Shown here piece by piece: positions 37,555 through 47,914 of a DNA stretch of 64,000 nt; the stretch's first letter is position 1; the number at the start of each line of letters is the position of its first letter. This stretch comes from an uncultured bacterium. Lineage in GTDB: Bacteria > Bacteroidota > Bacteroidia > Bacteroidales > Bacteroidaceae. Location of the stretch: contig CAMHUC010000015.1 in NCBI GenBank assembly GCA_946188155.1, positions 1 through 64,000 of the forward strand, given 5' to 3'. The translations under genes and the position numbers were made by a program. The notes beneath the pieces were generated by a model, which was not told the origin of the DNA, did no database searches, and saw nothing but the letters and a program-made list of their open reading frames with translations.

Positions 37555-37648
37555 ATAGAGGGTAGATAGAGGGTTCACAGCAGGATATACCTATTGCTAA
37601 TCGTCTGTTAATCAATCTGATAAATAAATGTATAGAGGGGATAGATGG
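37555..37648. repeat. Right ATAGAGGGTAGATAGAGGG / ATAGAGGGGATAGATGG repeats, inverted relative to 35063-35154
   Basis: Exact reverse complements in mirrored order. Confidence 0.9.
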
Positions 37649-37804
37649 ATAATTCGACAAAAAAGCCATACAATGTTACTAACAGGGAGGCCTTACCCTT
37701 AATTATGCTTAAAAATTGTATGAAATCGTTTAGACTCCTGCCGAAAGTTCGTAATTTTGCACGTTGATAACTCAATCTTATATATTAACATAGTTACAAA
37801 TAAT

Positions 37805-39415
37805 ATGAAAAAAAACATTTCTTGGATGTATCTGTACATCCTGACGCTCATGTCAATCGGAGGATTGCTGGCATCGTGTACTGACAATAGTGATAACACA
37901 CCAACTCCACCTGCAGAGGGGTACACCATCGAAGTAGGCGAAAGCATGACAATGCCTGAGAATGAGTTTGTCACCAAGATACCGGCCACCAACGACTATG
38001 ACCCCGAGGTGGTGAAAGCCCTGGAGGCTACCGAAAACATTACGGACGTGAAACCCTTTAAGTTGGTTCATGCCTTTGATTTTATTCAGCAGAAATTCAT
38101 CACCAAGACAGCCTACTACTTCAACTACAAGCAGTATATCGACCACGAGAATCCTTCCAAGGGCTGGTTCAAGCAGCAGTGTGTGCTGAGCGTGGCCGGC
38201 AAGGACCGCCCCACGGTGCTGCATACTGAGGGCTATGACCTGGGCCACACCAACACGAACCGTCTTGACTCGATATTTGAGCCGACACTCGTCTCTGTGC
38301 TTGAAGCCAACTGTCTGCAGGTGGAGTACCGCTATCACGGCTGGTCGCTGCCAGAGGGCTATACAAACAAGTTTAACTACTTGAACTGCAAGCAGCAGTC
38401 TGACGACCTCCACGCCATCGTCACCACCATCAAGAACAGCGGCATCATCAGCAAGAGCAGCAAGTGGGTAGCCACAGGCGTCAGCAAGAGCGGCATGACC
38501 ACCGCCCACTATGCCTACCACCATCCCAACGACATGGATGTCTACGTGCCCTTCTGTGCACCCTTCCTGACATCACTCAGCGACCAGGGCCCATCCTCTT
38601 ACATCCTTACTCCTGAAGCCCTCGGCGGCAGACAGCAGGTGTGGCAGTCGCTGAAGGACGCCTTCCGCACCTATGTCAGCGACAAGTCCCTGCAGGCCGA
38701 GTGTCTGAAACTGGCCAAGAAGGACTATCCGCAACAATTCGGCAGCGGAGATGATGAAAAACTGCGCATCGAGTTGTTGAAAATGCTGTTTGAAAACTAC
38801 TACCGAAAGATGTCGTATGTCAAGCTCCAGTTATGGCAGTCGCTGATACCAAAGGCTGGTGACGGCGCGGAGAGATACATAAAGTTTATTATGTCTGATC
38901 AGAATACAAGATATACCGATGAGTCCGGCGATGAGTATGAGCGCCGTCAGGACTTCAACGACGCCATGGACGACCTTAAAAGCGGCTCAACACCCCTATT
39001 CCTGACCCGGAGCGGAGAGCCTGTTAAGCGTCATGACCCCTATAGCGTACAGACATGTATCGACCTTGGCAATTTCGCCATCAGTCTGGAATGGATAAAA
39101 GACCTCCTGACCGATGCGGAAAAAAACAGTCTGATTGAAATCGGCGATCCTGCTTATTACGGAGTGAAATACGATGATGGCAAGTTCATCCGCGAATTCC
39201 TCGACGGCATGAAGCAGTCTGACTGCAACATGTGCTTTGTCTATGGCATGCAGGATCCCTGGACGGGAGGCCGCATCCCCGATGACAAACTGGGTAAGAA
39301 CAGCCAGATTCTCTACATCGAGAACGGTACCCATAATGATGCCATTGAGACTTACAACTCGTCTGAGCGCAACCAACTCTTCCAGTGGCTTCACGGCCTC
39401 GGCTTCGATTTGTAA
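37805..39415 (+). CDS. S28/S37-like serine peptidase lipoprotein
   Basis: Lipobox LASC; VATGVSKSGMTTAHYAYHHPNDMDVYVPFCAP nucleophile region; ENGTHND. Confidence 0.75.
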   Translation: MKKNISWMYLYILTLMSIGGLLASCTDNSDNTPTPPAEGYTIEVGESMTMPENEFVTKIPATNDYDPEVVKALEATENITDVKPFKLVHAFDFIQQKFITKTAYYFNYKQYIDHENPSKGWFKQQCVLSVAGKDRPTVLHTEGYDLGHTNTNRLDSIFEPTLVSVLEANCLQVEYRYHGWSLPEGYTNKFNYLNCKQQSDDLHAIVTTIKNSGIISKSSKWVATGVSKSGMTTAHYAYHHPNDMDVYVPFCAPFLTSLSDQGPSSYILTPEALGGRQQVWQSLKDAFRTYVSDKSLQAECLKLAKKDYPQQFGSGDDEKLRIELLKMLFENYYRKMSYVKLQLWQSLIPKAGDGAERYIKFIMSDQNTRYTDESGDEYERRQDFNDAMDDLKSGSTPLFLTRSGEPVKRHDPYSVQTCIDLGNFAISLEWIKDLLTDAEKNSLIEIGDPAYYGVKYDDGKFIREFLDGMKQSDCNMCFVYGMQDPWTGGRIPDDKLGKNSQILYIENGTHNDAIETYNSSERNQLFQWLHGLGFDL

Positions 39416-39430
39416 TCCCCATTCTTAGGC

Positions 39431-39466
39431 GGAGTCAGAAGCGGGTGGATGCCCGCTTCTGACTCC
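39431..39466. terminator. Perfect 15-bp hairpin between convergent genes
   Basis: GGAGTCAGAAGCGGG-TGGATG-CCCGCTTCTGACTCC; no clear U tract. Confidence 0.5.
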
Positions 39467-39493
39467 CGTCGGATATAGTAGGATAAAGAGGTT

Positions 39494-40123
39494 CTAAATC
39501 TCTGTATAGATATAGGCGGAGCCCTGCCGCGTCTTCAGCAACCTGGGATTCTCGCCCTCCGTCCACCCGTTGAGCAGTTTGCGTGCAGAGTGATAGGTGA
39601 GGCCCGCGGCGACCCTGAAGGCCTCGACGGTGACGAAGCCCCGGCGATCGAGCAATTCCCGGAGTTTCTGTTCCAACTTCGGCATGTCGGCGAACGGCTC
39701 GCTGCTGAAGGATGGTTCCACGCGCGTGAATCCGTCGCGCATCCAGTGGTCGAGTTGCTCCTCCCAGGCCTTGCCGGGGGTGTACTCCACCCCGTCGAGC
39801 ATCACGTCGCGGTCGTCCACCTCGTCGGGGTCAGTGATTTCCCGCTTCAGCTTCAGCTTCGGGGCAAACGAGCCGAGGGGTGTCTCGATGCGGTAGCCCT
39901 TGACGAGCCACTCGGCAGCCCAGTGCATAAACTCGCCCAGCACCAGCTTCAGCTCGCCGGAGCGCATCGAGCTGTACCGGGCGCAGAGGGCATCCATCTG
40001 GTCGACGGTCAGCTTCATCCTCGGCCCGCCCTCCGGCCTTACATATACTATCTTGCGTCCGTCCTTACCCTTCATCGGCGAGGGATAGACAATATATGGC
40101 ATTCCACCTTTCTTATTTGACAT
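39494..40123 (-). CDS. HU-like DNA-binding protein with C-terminal winged-helix-like region
   Basis: N-terminus PYIVYPSPMKGKDGRKIVYVRPE; HU-like size and charge; typical partner of VapE genes in Bacteroidetes. Confidence 0.65.
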   Translation of the reverse strand: MSNKKGGMPYIVYPSPMKGKDGRKIVYVRPEGGPRMKLTVDQMDALCARYSSMRSGELKLVLGEFMHWAAEWLVKGYRIETPLGSFAPKLKLKREITDPDEVDDRDVMLDGVEYTPGKAWEEQLDHWMRDGFTRVEPSFSSEPFADMPKLEQKLRELLDRRGFVTVEAFRVAAGLTYHSARKLLNGWTEGENPRLLKTRQGSAYIYTEI

Positions 40124-40157
40124 AACGTGAGAAAATCTGATTAATTCAACTTCAGCG

Positions 40158-40221
40158 TAACAGAGGGACGGTTCTTTTGTTATCGAAGTGACGTGATAAC
40201 AAAAGAACCGTCCCTCTGTTA
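40158..40221. repeat. Perfect 27-bp-arm palindrome (REP-like)
   Basis: TAACAGAGGGACGGTTCTTTTGTTATC ... GATAACAAAAGAACCGTCCCTCTGTTA. Confidence 0.95.
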
Positions 40222-40226
40222 GCGGA

Positions 40227-41018
40227 TCACTTGAGCTGCCGCACGGGGAAGGTGAAGTAGGTGTCGGGGAAGGGCTCGTCGCACAGGGTGAAGTGCCACC
40301 ACTCGCTGTCGAGGGGCTTGAAGCCGTGGGCGAGCATGGCGCGGCGGAGCGTCATGCGGTTCTTGAACTGCTCGGCAGTGATGCTGCGGCCCGCAGGGCT
40401 CTTGCTGTTGTCGCCCGTGTACTCACCCGTCTCGGGATTGCCGCAGAAGTCGGGATGGCTCTCGGGGCCGAACCAGTCGAAGGTGCCGCCCATGTCGAGT
40501 TCTTTCTCAGTAGCCATGTCGAAGAGCGTCAGGTCGATGGTGGAGCCACGGGTATGTCCGCTCTTCTCGTAGATATACTCCTGCTCGAAGAGCACGCTCT
40601 TGTCGAGGTCGGGATAGAAGTACTGCTTCATCTCAGTGGCAGAGAGGTCGGCCGCCCAGCGCACGAAGTGGTCGACACCCTTCTGGGGGCGATAGGCATC
40701 GTAGACCTTCAGCCGGTAGCCCTGCCGCTTGACATCGTCGCTGACGGCACGGAGGCTGTCGGCCGCCACCTTCGTCAGCAGGGCCGTTGGCTCCAGGTAG
40801 CCGTCGATGCGCTGACCCACGAAGTTGTAGGTGCCGAAGTAGCGGATCTCAAGGATGGCATCGGGCACGGCATCGGTGAGGGTGACAAACTGACTGCTGT
40901 CGTCGGTGGGCGACACGACGGCGGCAGGACTGTCGTCATTGCCGCAACAGGTGAACAACAGGGCACCGCTGACGATTGCAACTACGGCGGCGCACATCCA
41001 AAGTCTCATTTTCTTCAT
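40227..41018 (-). CDS. VanX/DdpX-like D-alanyl-D-alanine dipeptidase (M15D)
   Basis: SGHTRGSTIDLTL and SEWWHFTL metal-binding motifs; lipoprotein-like N-terminus; ATG at 41018. Confidence 0.88.
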   Translation of the reverse strand: MKKMRLWMCAAVVAIVSGALLFTCCGNDDSPAAVVSPTDDSSQFVTLTDAVPDAILEIRYFGTYNFVGQRIDGYLEPTALLTKVAADSLRAVSDDVKRQGYRLKVYDAYRPQKGVDHFVRWAADLSATEMKQYFYPDLDKSVLFEQEYIYEKSGHTRGSTIDLTLFDMATEKELDMGGTFDWFGPESHPDFCGNPETGEYTGDNSKSPAGRSITAEQFKNRMTLRRAMLAHGFKPLDSEWWHFTLCDEPFPDTYFTFPVRQLK

Positions 41019-41145
41019 AAGCCTAATATATAATCGGCAGCAAAGATACGAATAATAATTGATAATAGACAATTGAAAATTGATAATTTTTCGCCAGCGG
41101 CAGCAAATTCTTCATTCTTCATTCTTCATTCTTCATTTTTTTGTG

Positions 41146-41153
41146 TACTTTTG
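41146..41153 (+). promoter_or_regulatory. -7 element for metY
   Basis: TACTTTTG after the TTCTTCA array, upstream of ATG 41183. Confidence 0.6.
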
Positions 41154-41182
41154 CACACAAATAATTAAAACCTATCATACCA

Positions 41183-42466
41183 ATGGAGAAGAAACTAAGG
41201 CAGGGCTCGCTCTGCGTACAGGCCGGCTACAAGGCCAAGAATGGAGAACCGATAGAGTTGCCCATCATCCAGTCGACAACATTCAAGTACGACGACTCGG
41301 ACGAGATGGCACAGTTGTTTGACCTGAAGAAGGAGGGCTACTTCTACACCCGCCTGCAGAACCCGACCAACGATGCCGTGGCCGCCAAGATAGCGGCACT
41401 GGAGGGCGGCGTGGGCGCCGTGCTGACCTCCTCGGGGCAGGCCGCCAACTTCTACGCTCTGTTCAACATCTGCGAGGCTGGCGACCACTTCATCACCTCG
41501 AACGAGATCTACGGCGGCACCTACAACCTCTTCGGCGTGACGCTCAGGAAGCTCGGCATCGACTGCACGTTCATCTCGCCCGAAGCCAGCGACGAGGAGA
41601 TCGAGGCAGCCTTCCGCCCGAACACAAAGGCCGTGTTCGGCGAGACCATCACCAATCCGGGCTGCGCCGTGTTCGACATCGAGCGCTTCGCCAAGATTGC
41701 CCATCGGCACGGGGTGCCCCTGATTATTGACAACACCTTCGCCACACCCATCAACTGCCGCCCCTTCGAGTGGGGTGCCGACATCGTGACCCACTCGACC
41801 ACCAAGTATATGGACGGACTGGCCACACAGGTGGGCGGCTGCGTGGTGGACAGCGGCAACTTCCCCTGGCTCGACTATGCCGACAAATTCCCCGGACTGT
41901 GTACGCCTGACGAGTCGTACCACGGCCTGACCTACGTGAAGGCGTTCGGCAAGATGGGCTACACCACCAAGCTGGTGGCCCAGCTGATGCGCGACCTGGG
42001 GTCGATACCCGCCCCGCAGAACGCGTTCCTGCTGCACCTGGGCCTGCAGACGCTCCACCTGCGCATGGCACAGCACTGCCGCAACGCCCAGCGCGTGGCA
42101 GAATTCCTGCACGACTGCCCGAAGGTGGCTTGGGTACACTACTGCGGACTGAAGGACGACAAGTACTACGAGCTGGGGCAGAAATACCTGCCCAACGGGT
42201 CGTGCGGCGTGATAGCCTTCGGACTGAAGGGCACCCGCGAGACAGCCATCAAGTGGATGGACTCGCTGCAGATGATCAACATCGTGACCCACGTGGCCGA
42301 TGCCCGCACCTGCGTGCTGCACCCCGCCAGCCACACCCACCGCCAGCTCTCCGACGAGCAGCTGCGCGAGGCCGGCGTGGCCCCCGACCTGATACGCCTC
42401 TCGGTGGGCATCGAGGACGTGGAAGACATCCTCGACGACATCAAACAGGCCCTCGACCGCATCTGA
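41183..42466 (+). CDS. metY: O-acetylhomoserine aminocarboxypropyltransferase/cysteine synthase
   Basis: IIQSTTFKYDD, YFYTRLQNPTNDAV, THSTTKYMDGLATQVGG. Confidence 0.92.
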   Translation: MEKKLRQGSLCVQAGYKAKNGEPIELPIIQSTTFKYDDSDEMAQLFDLKKEGYFYTRLQNPTNDAVAAKIAALEGGVGAVLTSSGQAANFYALFNICEAGDHFITSNEIYGGTYNLFGVTLRKLGIDCTFISPEASDEEIEAAFRPNTKAVFGETITNPGCAVFDIERFAKIAHRHGVPLIIDNTFATPINCRPFEWGADIVTHSTTKYMDGLATQVGGCVVDSGNFPWLDYADKFPGLCTPDESYHGLTYVKAFGKMGYTTKLVAQLMRDLGSIPAPQNAFLLHLGLQTLHLRMAQHCRNAQRVAEFLHDCPKVAWVHYCGLKDDKYYELGQKYLPNGSCGVIAFGLKGTRETAIKWMDSLQMINIVTHVADARTCVLHPASHTHRQLSDEQLREAGVAPDLIRLSVGIEDVEDILDDIKQALDRI

Positions 42467-42533
42467 TTTAACAAACTGTAACTAAATAGGAAAAATATTC
42501 CCTGTTTTCCTTGGAAGATAAGGATATTTTTCC

Positions 42534-42541
42534 TATTTTTG
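42534..42541 (+). promoter_or_regulatory. -7 element for gdhA
   Basis: TATTTTTG upstream of ATG 42589. Confidence 0.55.
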
Positions 42542-42588
42542 CACCATCATTCATATCACATTGATAATAACTAAAAACCATTGCACAC

Positions 42589-43923
42589 ATGGAAGTAAAC
42601 AAAATCATGCAGGCGCTGGAGCAGAAGCATCCCGGCGAACTGGAGTACCTACAAGCAGTACGTGAAGTGCTGGAATCAATCAAGGATGTCTACAACCAGC
42701 ATCCAGAGTTTGAGAAGGCCAAGATCATAGAGCGCATCGTGGAGCCGGAGCGCATCATCACCTTCCGCGTGCCCTGGGTCGACGACAAGGGCGAGGTGCA
42801 GGTGAACCTGGGCTACCGCGTGCAGTTCAACAGTGCCATCGGCCCCTACAAGGGCGGACTGCGCTTCCACGCCTCGGTGAACCTGTCGATCCTGAAGTTC
42901 CTCGGCTTCGAGCAGACCTTCAAGAACGCCCTCACCACCCTACCCATGGGCGGCGGCAAGGGTGGCTCCGACTTCTCCATACGCGGCAAGAGCGATGGCG
43001 AGGTGATGCGCTTCTGCCAGGCATTCATGACCGAGCTGTACCGCCACATAGGCCCCGACGAGGACGTGCCGGCCGGCGACATCGGCGTGGGGGCCCGCGA
43101 GATAGGCTATCTGTTCGGACAGTACAAGAAACTGACCCATCAGTTCCAAGGCGTGCTGACGGGCAAGGGCCGCGAATGGGGCGGCTCCATCCTGCGCCCG
43201 GAGGCCACGGGCTACGGCGCACTCTACTTCGTCAACCAGATGCTCACCGAGCACGGCCTCGACATCAAGGGTAGGACGGTGGCCCTCTCCGGCTTCGGCA
43301 ACGTGGCCTGGGGCGCTGCCAAGAAGGCCACCGAACTGGGTGCGAAGGTAATCACCATCAGCGGCCCCGACGGCTACATCTACGACCCCGCAGGACTCGA
43401 CGCAGAGAAGATAGACTATCTGCTGGAGCTGCGCGCATCGGGCAACGACGTGTGCGAGCCCTACGCCGAGGACTTCGACGGCGCCACCTTCTTCCCCGGC
43501 AAGAAGCCCTGGGAGCAGAAGGCAGACATCTATCTGCCCTGCGCCACCCAGAACGAGCTGAACGGCGAGGATGCCGACAAGATACTCGCCCAGAAGCCGC
43601 TCTGCGTGGCAGAGGTGTCGAACATGGGCTGCACGGCCGAGGCGGTAGAGAAGTTCATCGCTGCCCGCCAGCTGTTCGCACCGGGCAAGGCCGTGAACGC
43701 CGGCGGCGTGGCTACCTCGGGCTTAGAGATGACCCAGAACTCGGAGCGCATCTCCTGGACAGGCGAGGAGGTGGACCGCATGCTGCACCACATCATGTCG
43801 AACATCCACGAGCAGTGCGTGAAGTACGGCAAGGAGCCTGGCTACGTGAACTATGTGAAAGGTGCCAACGTGGCTGGCTTTATGAAAGTGGCCAAGGCCA
43901 TGATGGCACAAGGTATCGTGTAA
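42589..43923 (+). CDS. gdhA: NADP-specific glutamate dehydrogenase
   Basis: GPYKGGLRFHASVNLSILKFLGFEQTFKNALTTLPMGGGKGGSDF. Confidence 0.95.
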   Translation: MEVNKIMQALEQKHPGELEYLQAVREVLESIKDVYNQHPEFEKAKIIERIVEPERIITFRVPWVDDKGEVQVNLGYRVQFNSAIGPYKGGLRFHASVNLSILKFLGFEQTFKNALTTLPMGGGKGGSDFSIRGKSDGEVMRFCQAFMTELYRHIGPDEDVPAGDIGVGAREIGYLFGQYKKLTHQFQGVLTGKGREWGGSILRPEATGYGALYFVNQMLTEHGLDIKGRTVALSGFGNVAWGAAKKATELGAKVITISGPDGYIYDPAGLDAEKIDYLLELRASGNDVCEPYAEDFDGATFFPGKKPWEQKADIYLPCATQNELNGEDADKILAQKPLCVAEVSNMGCTAEAVEKFIAARQLFAPGKAVNAGGVATSGLEMTQNSERISWTGEEVDRMLHHIMSNIHEQCVKYGKEPGYVNYVKGANVAGFMKVAKAMMAQGIV

Positions 43924-43939
43924 AAGTGATAAGTGATAA

Positions 43940-44710
43940 GTGAAGAATTTGCTACCGCATAATATTATACTTGCAAATGCAGTCAGATGGCAGCGCATCA
44001 TAGTACTATGCGCAGCCTTCTGGAGTGCGGTAGCAAATTCTTCACTCTTCACTCTTCACTCTTCACTTCTGTACGCCCAAGGCGTTCAGAAGGGCAAGGC
44101 TTCATTCTATCCGAAGAAATTAACCGGACGGAGAACAGCAAGCGGCGAGCGCCTGCACCACGACTCACTGACCTGTGCCCACCGCACCTACCCCTTCGGC
44201 ACCCAGCTCAAGGTGACCAACCCCGCCAACGGACAGAGCGTCATCGTGCGCGTCACCGACCGCGGCCCCTACGTCAGGGGGCGCGTCATCGACCTCTCAG
44301 TGCGCGCTGCCAAGGAGATAGGTATCATCTCGCAGGGCATAGCACCCGTCATCGTAGAAAGGTACAGCCCGGCAACCATCCCCTTCAAGCCCGACGATGC
44401 CATCGAGCTGCCCGACTTCGAACTCAGCACCAACGAAGGTGCCGATGCCAAGCCCATCTGGGTGGAGATGCGTGAGCAGGAAGAGCGCAGGCAGAAAGAG
44501 CGTGAACGGCAGAAACTGCTGGAACAGGAGCAGCGCAAGCGTGAGGAAGAGGCCCGTGCCGCCATGAGTCAGGCTCACCATGAGCCGGAGAAGACAGCCG
44601 TCCATGAGAAGCAGAAGAAGGAAGACGCATTAGACGAAATCAACAACAAGCCCAACAAGTCGAAGGCTTACCTGAAGAGAGGCGGGCACCATCAAAGAAA
44701 TCATCGATAA
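43940..44710 (+). CDS. RlpA-like (double-psi beta-barrel) protein; GTG start proposed
   Basis: [60 protein letters not shown]. Confidence 0.85.
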   Translation: MKNLLPHNIILANAVRWQRIIVLCAAFWSAVANSSLFTLHSSLLYAQGVQKGKASFYPKKLTGRRTASGERLHHDSLTCAHRTYPFGTQLKVTNPANGQSVIVRVTDRGPYVRGRVIDLSVRAAKEIGIISQGIAPVIVERYSPATIPFKPDDAIELPDFELSTNEGADAKPIWVEMREQEERRQKERERQKLLEQEQRKREEEARAAMSQAHHEPEKTAVHEKQKKEDALDEINNKPNKSKAYLKRGGHHQRNHR

Positions 44711-44714
44711 AGGG

Positions 44715-45479
44715 TTACCGCTTACTGGTACGCAGGGGGAACTCCCTGGCTTGGGAAGCGACGTCATTATTGCCCAGCATCACACCGATACGGATGACTG
44801 CCTCGCCGTCGCGCAGACGGTCATCGGCCTTGATTGAAGCCGTATAGCGGATGCCCTTGCCGGGCATGATGCTTTCCACCATCACATTCTGGGACACATG
44901 GACGTGCTTGTTGCCTGTCACCTCGGCAACAGTCGGCAGGACGCGATAGACGGGCTTGGACGAATTATTATAGACCTCGAACACCATACGAGCCTCCTCG
45001 CCGCGCACCAACACGCCGTCGCGGCTGGCATCAACAATGCGAGGATTACGTATCTCCAAGCTCTGCTGAGCATCAGGCACGGCGGTAACAGAAGAGAAGT
45101 CCTCGCCAAAGCCATAAAGACGGTCATCACCGCCACCCCGCGCATCGAACCCGCTGTCGTCGGACTGCTGTGACTCTTGCTGCTGATAGACACGCTGCCG
45201 CTCCGACCGCTCCTGCATCCGGCGCTCACGATACTCGGCATAGCGGTCCTGCTCAGCCTTGTCGGCAGCGGAACCTATGGCAGCCCCCACCGCCGCACCG
45301 CCGGCCATACCAATCAGCGTGCCCACATCACTGCCCCGCCAGCCACCGGCGATGCCACCCACGGCCGAACCAATGATAGACCCGAACATACCACCGGCAT
45401 AGGCACCGGTACCGGTATACGTGCCGCAGCTGCTCAGCAGCAGCATGGCACCCATCGACATAACCAGAATCTTCTTCAT
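44715..45479 (-). CDS. Glycine-zipper lipoprotein
   Basis: Lipobox LLSSCGTY; GGMFGSIIGSAVGGIAGG...GGAAVGAAIGSAA. Confidence 0.75.
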   Translation of the reverse strand: MKKILVMSMGAMLLLSSCGTYTGTGAYAGGMFGSIIGSAVGGIAGGWRGSDVGTLIGMAGGAAVGAAIGSAADKAEQDRYAEYRERRMQERSERQRVYQQQESQQSDDSGFDARGGGDDRLYGFGEDFSSVTAVPDAQQSLEIRNPRIVDASRDGVLVRGEEARMVFEVYNNSSKPVYRVLPTVAEVTGNKHVHVSQNVMVESIMPGKGIRYTASIKADDRLRDGEAVIRIGVMLGNNDVASQAREFPLRTSKR

Positions 45480-45617
45480 AATCGTCACCTATTAAAATTG
45501 TTTCACGGTGCAAAGATAGGCAATAATCTGCAAACGCCAAGGGGAAATTCCCCAAATCTGCATAGGGAAATCCCTTTTTGCCATAGCGGACTGCCCTCTC
45601 CCACCCTGACGAGAAAA

Positions 45618-45651
45618 GTAAAAAGCTCGCACCTCGGAAAGAGATGCGAGC
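45618..45651 (-). terminator. Rho-independent terminator of the ribosomal protein operon
   Basis: Minus strand GCTCGCATCTC-TTTCC-GAGGTGCGAGC followed by TTTTT, just after rplQ. Confidence 0.82.
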
Positions 45652-45688
45652 CAATCGTTATGGATGAAGTCAAAAAAATGACATCAGC

Positions 45689-46183
45689 TTATTCTGCCTT
45701 TGCCTCCTCGGCAGGAGCCTCGGCCTGAGCCTCCTCAGCGGCGGGAGCAGCCTCGGCAGCAGCCTTATTGCCGCCACGACGGCTACGACGCGTCTTCTTC
45801 TTGCCGGCATCCTTAGCCATTTCAGGATCGAAGTCTACCAGCTCGATGAAGCACACCTGGGCAGCGTCGCCCTGACGGGTGCCAAGCTTGATGATACGGG
45901 TATAGCCTCCGGGACGGTCGCCTACCTTCTCGGCCACCTCGCCAAAGAGCTTCTTAATGGCCTCCTTGTTCTGCAGGTAGCTGAACACGACGCGGCGCGA
46001 ATTGGTAGAGTCGTCCTTAGCCTTCGTGATGAGAGGCTCAACGTACTTCTTCAAGGCTTTGGCCTTGGCAACGGTCGTAGTGATTCTTTTGTGCTCTATC
46101 AGCGAGATGGCCATGTTAGCAAGCATGGCACTGCGGTGACTGGCAGTACGACCGAGATGATTGAATTTCTTATTATGTCTCAT
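45689..46183 (-). CDS. rplQ: 50S ribosomal protein L17
   Basis: [34 protein letters not shown]. Confidence 0.97.
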   Translation of the reverse strand: MRHNKKFNHLGRTASHRSAMLANMAISLIEHKRITTTVAKAKALKKYVEPLITKAKDDSTNSRRVVFSYLQNKEAIKKLFGEVAEKVGDRPGGYTRIIKLGTRQGDAAQVCFIELVDFDPEMAKDAGKKKTRRSRRGGNKAAAEAAPAAEEAQAEAPAEEAKAE

Positions 46184-46228
46184 TTTTCTTGTTTCGTTTT
46201 ATTGGGCATTCGGCATGTCCTCACGGAC

Positions 46229-47221
46229 TTACTCCCTGTCCAGTTTATACTTTGAAATGTCGGTTCCAAACGACAGATTCAGACTCTCGAGCAAATCATC
46301 AAGCTCCGTGAGCGATTTCTTACCGAAGTTGCGGAATTTCAGCAGGTCAGTCTTGTTGTACTGCACAAGGTCGCCAAGCGTCTCCACATCGGCAGCCTTC
46401 AGACAGTTCAGCGCACGAACGGAGAGGTTCATGTCGACAAGGCGCGTCTTGAGCAACTGGCGCATGTGCAGCACCTCCTCGTCGAACTCCTGATTGCTCT
46501 CCGTCTCGGAAGTCTCAAGCGTGATCTTCTCGTCGGAGAACAGCATGAAGTGGTAGATGAGAATCTTAGCAGCCTCCTTCAAGGCATCCTTCGGGTGAAT
46601 GGAACCGTCCGTAGTCACTTCCAGCACGAGCTTGTCGTAGTCGGTCTTCTGCTCGACACGATAAGGCTCGACGCTGTACTTGACGTTACGGATGGGGGTG
46701 TAAATAGAGTCGATTGCGATTACGTTCACATCGGTGCAGAACTCGCGATTCTCATCAGCGGGTACATAGCCGCGACCTTTGTTGATCGTAAGGTCAATCT
46801 GCATCGAGGCTTTGGAATCTAAATGACAAATCACCAAATCGGGATTCAGCACCTCAAATCCAGTCAGATACTTGCCGATGTCACCGGCTTTGAATTCGGT
46901 AGAATTCTCGACCGTGATACTGACTTTCTCGTTCTCGAATTCTTCTACTACTTGCTTGAACCGGACTTGCTTCAGGTTCAAGATAATGTTGGTCACATCT
47001 TCCTTTACGCCAGGTACGGATGAGAACTCATGCTCAACACCACTGATCTTGATGGTGTTGATGGCATAGCCCTCAAGCGACGAAAGAAGAATGCGGCGGA
47101 GGGCGTTACCAATGGTTACACCGAATCCTGGCTCCAAGGGACGAAATTCGAACTTGCCGAACTTGTCGTTGGCCTCCAACATTACGACTTTATCAGGTTT
47201 TTGAAATGCTAATATCGCCAT
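46229..47221 (-). CDS. rpoA: RNA polymerase subunit alpha
   Basis: [26 protein letters not shown]. Confidence 0.98.
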   Translation of the reverse strand: MAILAFQKPDKVVMLEANDKFGKFEFRPLEPGFGVTIGNALRRILLSSLEGYAINTIKISGVEHEFSSVPGVKEDVTNIILNLKQVRFKQVVEEFENEKVSITVENSTEFKAGDIGKYLTGFEVLNPDLVICHLDSKASMQIDLTINKGRGYVPADENREFCTDVNVIAIDSIYTPIRNVKYSVEPYRVEQKTDYDKLVLEVTTDGSIHPKDALKEAAKILIYHFMLFSDEKITLETSETESNQEFDEEVLHMRQLLKTRLVDMNLSVRALNCLKAADVETLGDLVQYNKTDLLKFRNFGKKSLTELDDLLESLNLSFGTDISKYKLDRE

Positions 47222-47233
47222 TAATTTAATGAT

Positions 47234-47842
47234 TTAGTTCTTAGAGTACAACTCAACGATTAACTGCTCCTTAATGTTCTCAGGGATGTCAGCTCGCTCC
47301 GGCTTATGCAGGAACTTACCGCACTTAGAGTTCTCATCCCACTCAATCCAAGGATACTTGCTATGGTTGAAACCAGCAAGGGCAGCCTCAATCACTTCGA
47401 GAGACTTAGACTTCTCACGAACAGCGACTACCATACCAGGCTTGACAGCGAAAGAGGGGATGTTAACAACCTGACCATCAACGGTGATATGCTTGTGACC
47501 AACGAGCTGACGGGCAGCAGCGCGGGTAGGAGCAATACCAAGGCGGAACACAACGTTGTCGAGTCGACTCTCAAGGTTCTGCAGGAGAACCTCACCGGTG
47601 ATACCGTCGGCCTTTGCAGCCTTCTCAAACATATTACGGAACTGGCGCTCAAGCACACCGTATGTATACTTGGCCTTCTGCTTCTCTGCCAGCATGACAG
47701 CATACTCCGACTGCTTGCGGCGACGGTTATTGCCATGCTGTCCCGGGGGGAAGTTCCTACGGGACAAAACTTTGTCCGGGCCGAAGATGGCTTCTCCAAA
47801 TCGGCGGGCAATTTTTGATTTCGGTCCTAAATATCTTGCCAT
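47234..47842 (-). CDS. rpsD: 30S ribosomal protein S4
   Basis: [17 protein letters not shown]. Confidence 0.98.
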   Translation of the reverse strand: MARYLGPKSKIARRFGEAIFGPDKVLSRRNFPPGQHGNNRRRKQSEYAVMLAEKQKAKYTYGVLERQFRNMFEKAAKADGITGEVLLQNLESRLDNVVFRLGIAPTRAAARQLVGHKHITVDGQVVNIPSFAVKPGMVVAVREKSKSLEVIEAALAGFNHSKYPWIEWDENSKCGKFLHKPERADIPENIKEQLIVELYSKN

Positions 47843-47914
47843 AATTAAATAAAAAAAGATTCGTTATTACGTTATTACGTTATCACGTTATTGCGCTATC
47901 ACATTATAAAAAGA

